DNA of 64,000 bases. Source: Argonema galeatum A003/A1. GTDB lineage: Bacteria; Cyanobacteriota; Cyanobacteriia; Cyanobacteriales; Aerosakkonemataceae. The stretch is taken from NCBI RefSeq assembly GCF_023333595.1, contig NZ_JAIQZM010000004.1, forward strand, positions 1 through 64,000. The letters run 5' to 3'. The notes beneath the pieces were generated by a model, which was not told the origin of the DNA, ran no database searches, and saw only the letters and a program-made list of their open reading frames with translations. How positions within the stretch are numbered: the first letter of the stretch is position 1; each line of letters opens with the position of its first letter. The translations under genes were made by a program, and so were the position numbers. Below, piece after piece: positions 61,982 to 64,000 of this stretch.

Positions 61982-63175
61982 TTACCGGGATTCGTTCACC
62001 ACTTTAATTTTGGCAAGAGTCGTGTTTTGGTAATAGTGGCGCACAATTTGCTGGTAGTTTGCTCCCTGGCGAGCCATACTGTAAGCTCCCCACTGACTCA
62101 AACCGAGACCGTGACCGTAACCGCGCCCTTCAATCCTGAACGTGCTGGGAACAGATTTGCCAGCAGTGTCAGCGGTGACGGTGAACCATGTGCTTCTTAG
62201 TCCCAGTGCCAGACGCAGGGCTGGGCCGCTGATTACCCGCGAACTGCGATCGCCGATCACTTTCATCGTGATGATGCGTCCAAATGGGGATGTGCGCTCC
62301 GGTGTCATAGACAGCACATTGCCCACACCGCTAATGCGGCTGCTGAGTTCCTCGCGGGTGAAATTTTTTACCCATTGGGCTTCAGGGGTATTCCCATCGA
62401 AGTCTGGAACGCCCCGCAGGTAGGGTAGGTTATCTGACCAGACATTTTCAACGTTTTCGGTGTGTCCGCCAGAGGAGGAGTGGAACGCGGCGAGAATAAT
62501 TTTGCCGTTGTAGGTCACCACTTGACCGGCTGTAGTATCCACTGCCGAGTACATGGGTGGGGCTTCACTTTCAATGCCTTTATAAACCTGCCATGCGATC
62601 GTATCGCCCAAATCGTAAGTGCTGTTGCCCCTAGTTTGACGCTGGTAAAGCGCGTAGGTGCGGGCGGCTACTGCTTGAGCCTTGAGGGCTTCTTGAGGCC
62701 AGTTAGCGTATACTTCTCCGCCCAAAACGCTGTAGAGATACTTTTCGAGATCGACGTAGTTGATGGCAGTCAAGCCTTTGTCTGTGAGAACAACTCGCGT
62801 GCGTCCTCGATACCAGCGTTCGCCAATCCAAACATAGCCATTATTATCAGGCTCAACCCAAAGCGAGGTTGAACGCCACCGATCTAAAACGACGCCACCG
62901 CCATTCGCTTGAGCGTAGAACGCATTCATCGGCGCAATTTCTCCCAGGCGCTTACCGGCAGCATCGCGGACAACTGCTTTGGTGGTACTGCCAACTTTGA
63001 CCTGACTCACACTTTCTTCAATGGCGACTCGCAATTCCAGCGCCTGTGCAGTAGCACCCAGTAAAATCCAGAACAGCATTGCCAGCCAGAGCTTTGGCCC
63101 TTTTTGGGGCATGGACTGGCTTAATTTTGTAGATAAAACGGAGAAGAGGAAACGAGTAGTTACCATCTTGTTCAA
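61982..63175 (-). CDS. SpoIID/LytB-domain protein, exported
   Basis: A 397-residue protein with an N-terminal hydrophobic helix (KLWLAMLFWILLGATAQA), so exported. The SpoIID domain starts near VDLEKYLYSVLGGEV, with EALKAQAVAARTYALYQ and STYDLGDTIAWQVYKGIESE, and ends with GRGYGHGLGLSQWGAYSMA. SpoIID is a peptidoglycan lytic transglycosylase in Bacillus; in cyanobacteria relatives probably remodel cell wall outside sporulation. The catalytic Glu equivalent would be in the GGEVY/WPQEAL region. ATG 63175; ATG 63166 possible. Ends ~80 bp from the convergent gene. Confidence 0.87.
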   Translation of the reverse strand: MNKMVTTRFLFSVLSTKLSQSMPQKGPKLWLAMLFWILLGATAQALELRVAIEESVSQVKVGSTTKAVVRDAAGKRLGEIAPMNAFYAQANGGGVVLDRWRSTSLWVEPDNNGYVWIGERWYRGRTRVVLTDKGLTAINYVDLEKYLYSVLGGEVYANWPQEALKAQAVAARTYALYQRQTRGNSTYDLGDTIAWQVYKGIESEAPPMYSAVDTTAGQVVTYNGKIILAAFHSSSGGHTENVENVWSDNLPYLRGVPDFDGNTPEAQWVKNFTREELSSRISGVGNVLSMTPERTSPFGRIITMKVIGDRSSRVISGPALRLALGLRSTWFTVTADTAGKSVPSTFRIEGRGYGHGLGLSQWGAYSMARQGANYQQIVRHYYQNTTLAKIKVVNESR

Positions 63176-63485
63176 AACCTCCTCACACGGCTGATTATTG
63201 AGGTTACGAGCATTTTACACGATTGAATTTGGACGAAATTGTTTAAGTTAGGTCGTCAATTCCCACTTAAACTTTTATTGTACGATTCTGGTTATGTTTA
63301 CCATGTTTGCGGTTTTGCTGCTTTGCCCGGTTTAAACTTTCTATCTAAAGATAGATATAGCTGGCAGCGACCGAACAGTCAAATAGCATATCGCAATTCT
63401 GCTCAATGGTAAAGAAAAAGTTTTTGACCAGCTAATATGGCAATAGAGAAGTTCCTAAAATTTGGATAAGGTTGACTAAAAGCCC
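63176..63485. other. Intergenic stretch, probable divergent promoters
   Basis: No gene, repeat or clear RNA element is visible. It separates the divergent SpoIID-like and rnz genes and must hold their promoters; AT-rich parts such as TATCTAAAGATAGATATAG (a 10-base inverted repeat TATCTAAAGATA) lie near 63341-63360. Confidence 0.4.
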
Positions 63486-64000
63486 GTGCAGATTACTTTT
63501 TTGGGCACAAGCTCTGGTGTACCAACGCGATCGCGCAATGTTTCTAGCGTTGCCTTGCGCCTGCCTCAGCGGGCTGAATTTTGGCTGTTTGACTGCGGCG
63601 AAGGCACTCAGCACCAATTACTGCGAAGTGACCTCAAAATCAGCCAGCTGACTCGCATTTTTATTACTCACCTGCACGGCGATCACATATTTGGCTTGAT
63701 GGGTCTTTTGGCAACCGCTGGTTTGGCTGGCAATCCCACTAGAATTGATATTTACGGGCCTCCAGGTCTAAATGAATACCTGCGAGCCTGCGAACGTTAT
63801 TCTTATACTCATCTTTCCTATCCGCTCAAGGTGCATACCGTTCAGCCTGGATTAATCTACGAGGATGAGGAATTCACCGTCAGTTGCGGGCCTCTAAAGC
63901 ATCGCGTCACCGCTTTCGGCTATCGGGTGGTGGAAAAAGACCGGCCTGGGCGTTTTAATGTAGAAAAAGCAGCCCAGTTGGGCATTCCCTCTGGCCCTAT
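63486..64000 (+). CDS. rnz: Ribonuclease Z (tRNase Z), 5' part
   Basis: Metallo-beta-lactamase-fold endonuclease that trims tRNA 3' trailers. The frame from GTG 63486 reads [35 protein letters not shown], then the zinc motif [13 protein letters not shown] (HxHxDH). [13 protein letters not shown] and [20 protein letters not shown] follow as expected. The gene runs off the right edge after 171 codons, so the C-terminal half is not seen. Since this tRNA gene set lacks encoded CCA (see tRNA-Thr), Rnz is needed in maturation. Confidence 0.92.
   Translation, partial: MQITFLGTSSGVPTRSRNVSSVALRLPQRAEFWLFDCGEGTQHQLLRSDLKISQLTRIFITHLHGDHIFGLMGLLATAGLAGNPTRIDIYGPPGLNEYLRACERYSYTHLSYPLKVHTVQPGLIYEDEEFTVSCGPLKHRVTAFGYRVVEKDRPGRFNVEKAAQLGIPSGP

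Overview
The window is chromosomal DNA of a cyanobacterium, most likely a filamentous one of the Oscillatoria/Microcoleus kind (the order-level guess is inference). Direct signs are photosystem I subunit PsaE, NDH-1 subunit NdhO, a COP23 protein, a Gun4-domain protein kinase, cyanobacterial-type PEP carboxylase, the recurring HIP1 octamer GCGATCGC, and many palindromic and low-complexity repeats between genes.

Layout. 1-3.5 kb: a secreted COP23 protein and two trypsin-like proteases; a 135-bp upstream block is duplicated in front of two of these genes. 3.2-8.9 kb: a toxin-antitoxin (TA) remnant, a probable polysaccharide O-acyltransferase pair (MBOAT plus a four-repeat DUF1574/SGNH protein), and a dead CinA-like gene. 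9.2-14.8 kb: nadB and ppc. 14.8-21.1 kb: a cyclase-fold protein, a zinc-ribbon Ser/Thr kinase and a large TPR-CHAT protease-like protein. 21.1-23.7 kb: two TA loci, one broken by a hairpin element, a Uma2 nuclease and a lipoprotein. 25-33 kb: a pterin dehydratase and the glycine cleavage genes gcvT, gcvH and gcvP, with an M28 peptidase and an alpha/beta hydrolase between gcvT and gcvH. 34-38.4 kb: an unknown protein, ndhO, mutM, psaE and a LuxR-type regulator. 38.6-45.2 kb: sugar kinase, cyanase, phosphoserine aminotransferase, a HipA-like kinase with a HIRAN-like partner, leuC and tRNA-Thr(UGU). 45.3-50.8 kb: methyltransferase, topoisomerase I and a kinase-Gun4 fusion. 50.9-54.5 kb: a REP-associated (RAYT) transposase and a cluster of small, mostly decayed TA genes. 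54.6-64 kb: alpha-L-fucosidase, asnS, an anti-sigma-type ATPase, a cyclic-nucleotide-gated MscS channel, a SpoIID-like protein and the start of rnz.

Functional threads. Glycine/serine metabolism is represented by GcvT, GcvH, GcvP and SerC, and carbon/nitrogen supply by PEP carboxylase, cyanase, NadB and LeuC. Regulatory proteins include two Ser/Thr kinases, a cyclase-fold protein, a CHAT protein, a HipA-like kinase, an anti-sigma-type ATPase and a cNMP-gated channel.

Most notable observations. (1) A modular element of four hairpins occurs three times (17645, 21293, 52820) with fixed geometry and stems that change on both sides together; two copies lie inside toxin genes of TA loci and truncate them. 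(2) A 26-bp tandem duplication shifts the frame at the end of the Gun4 domain, and removing it on paper restores a family-like C-terminus. (3) A HipA/CtkA-like kinase with a HIRAN-like partner lacks a HipB-like regulator. (4) A palindrome family at four sites includes one copy with a paired base change, in a window that also encodes a RAYT transposase. (5) Repeat DNA has entered reading frames: a minisatellite in mutM and the ends of several ORFs.
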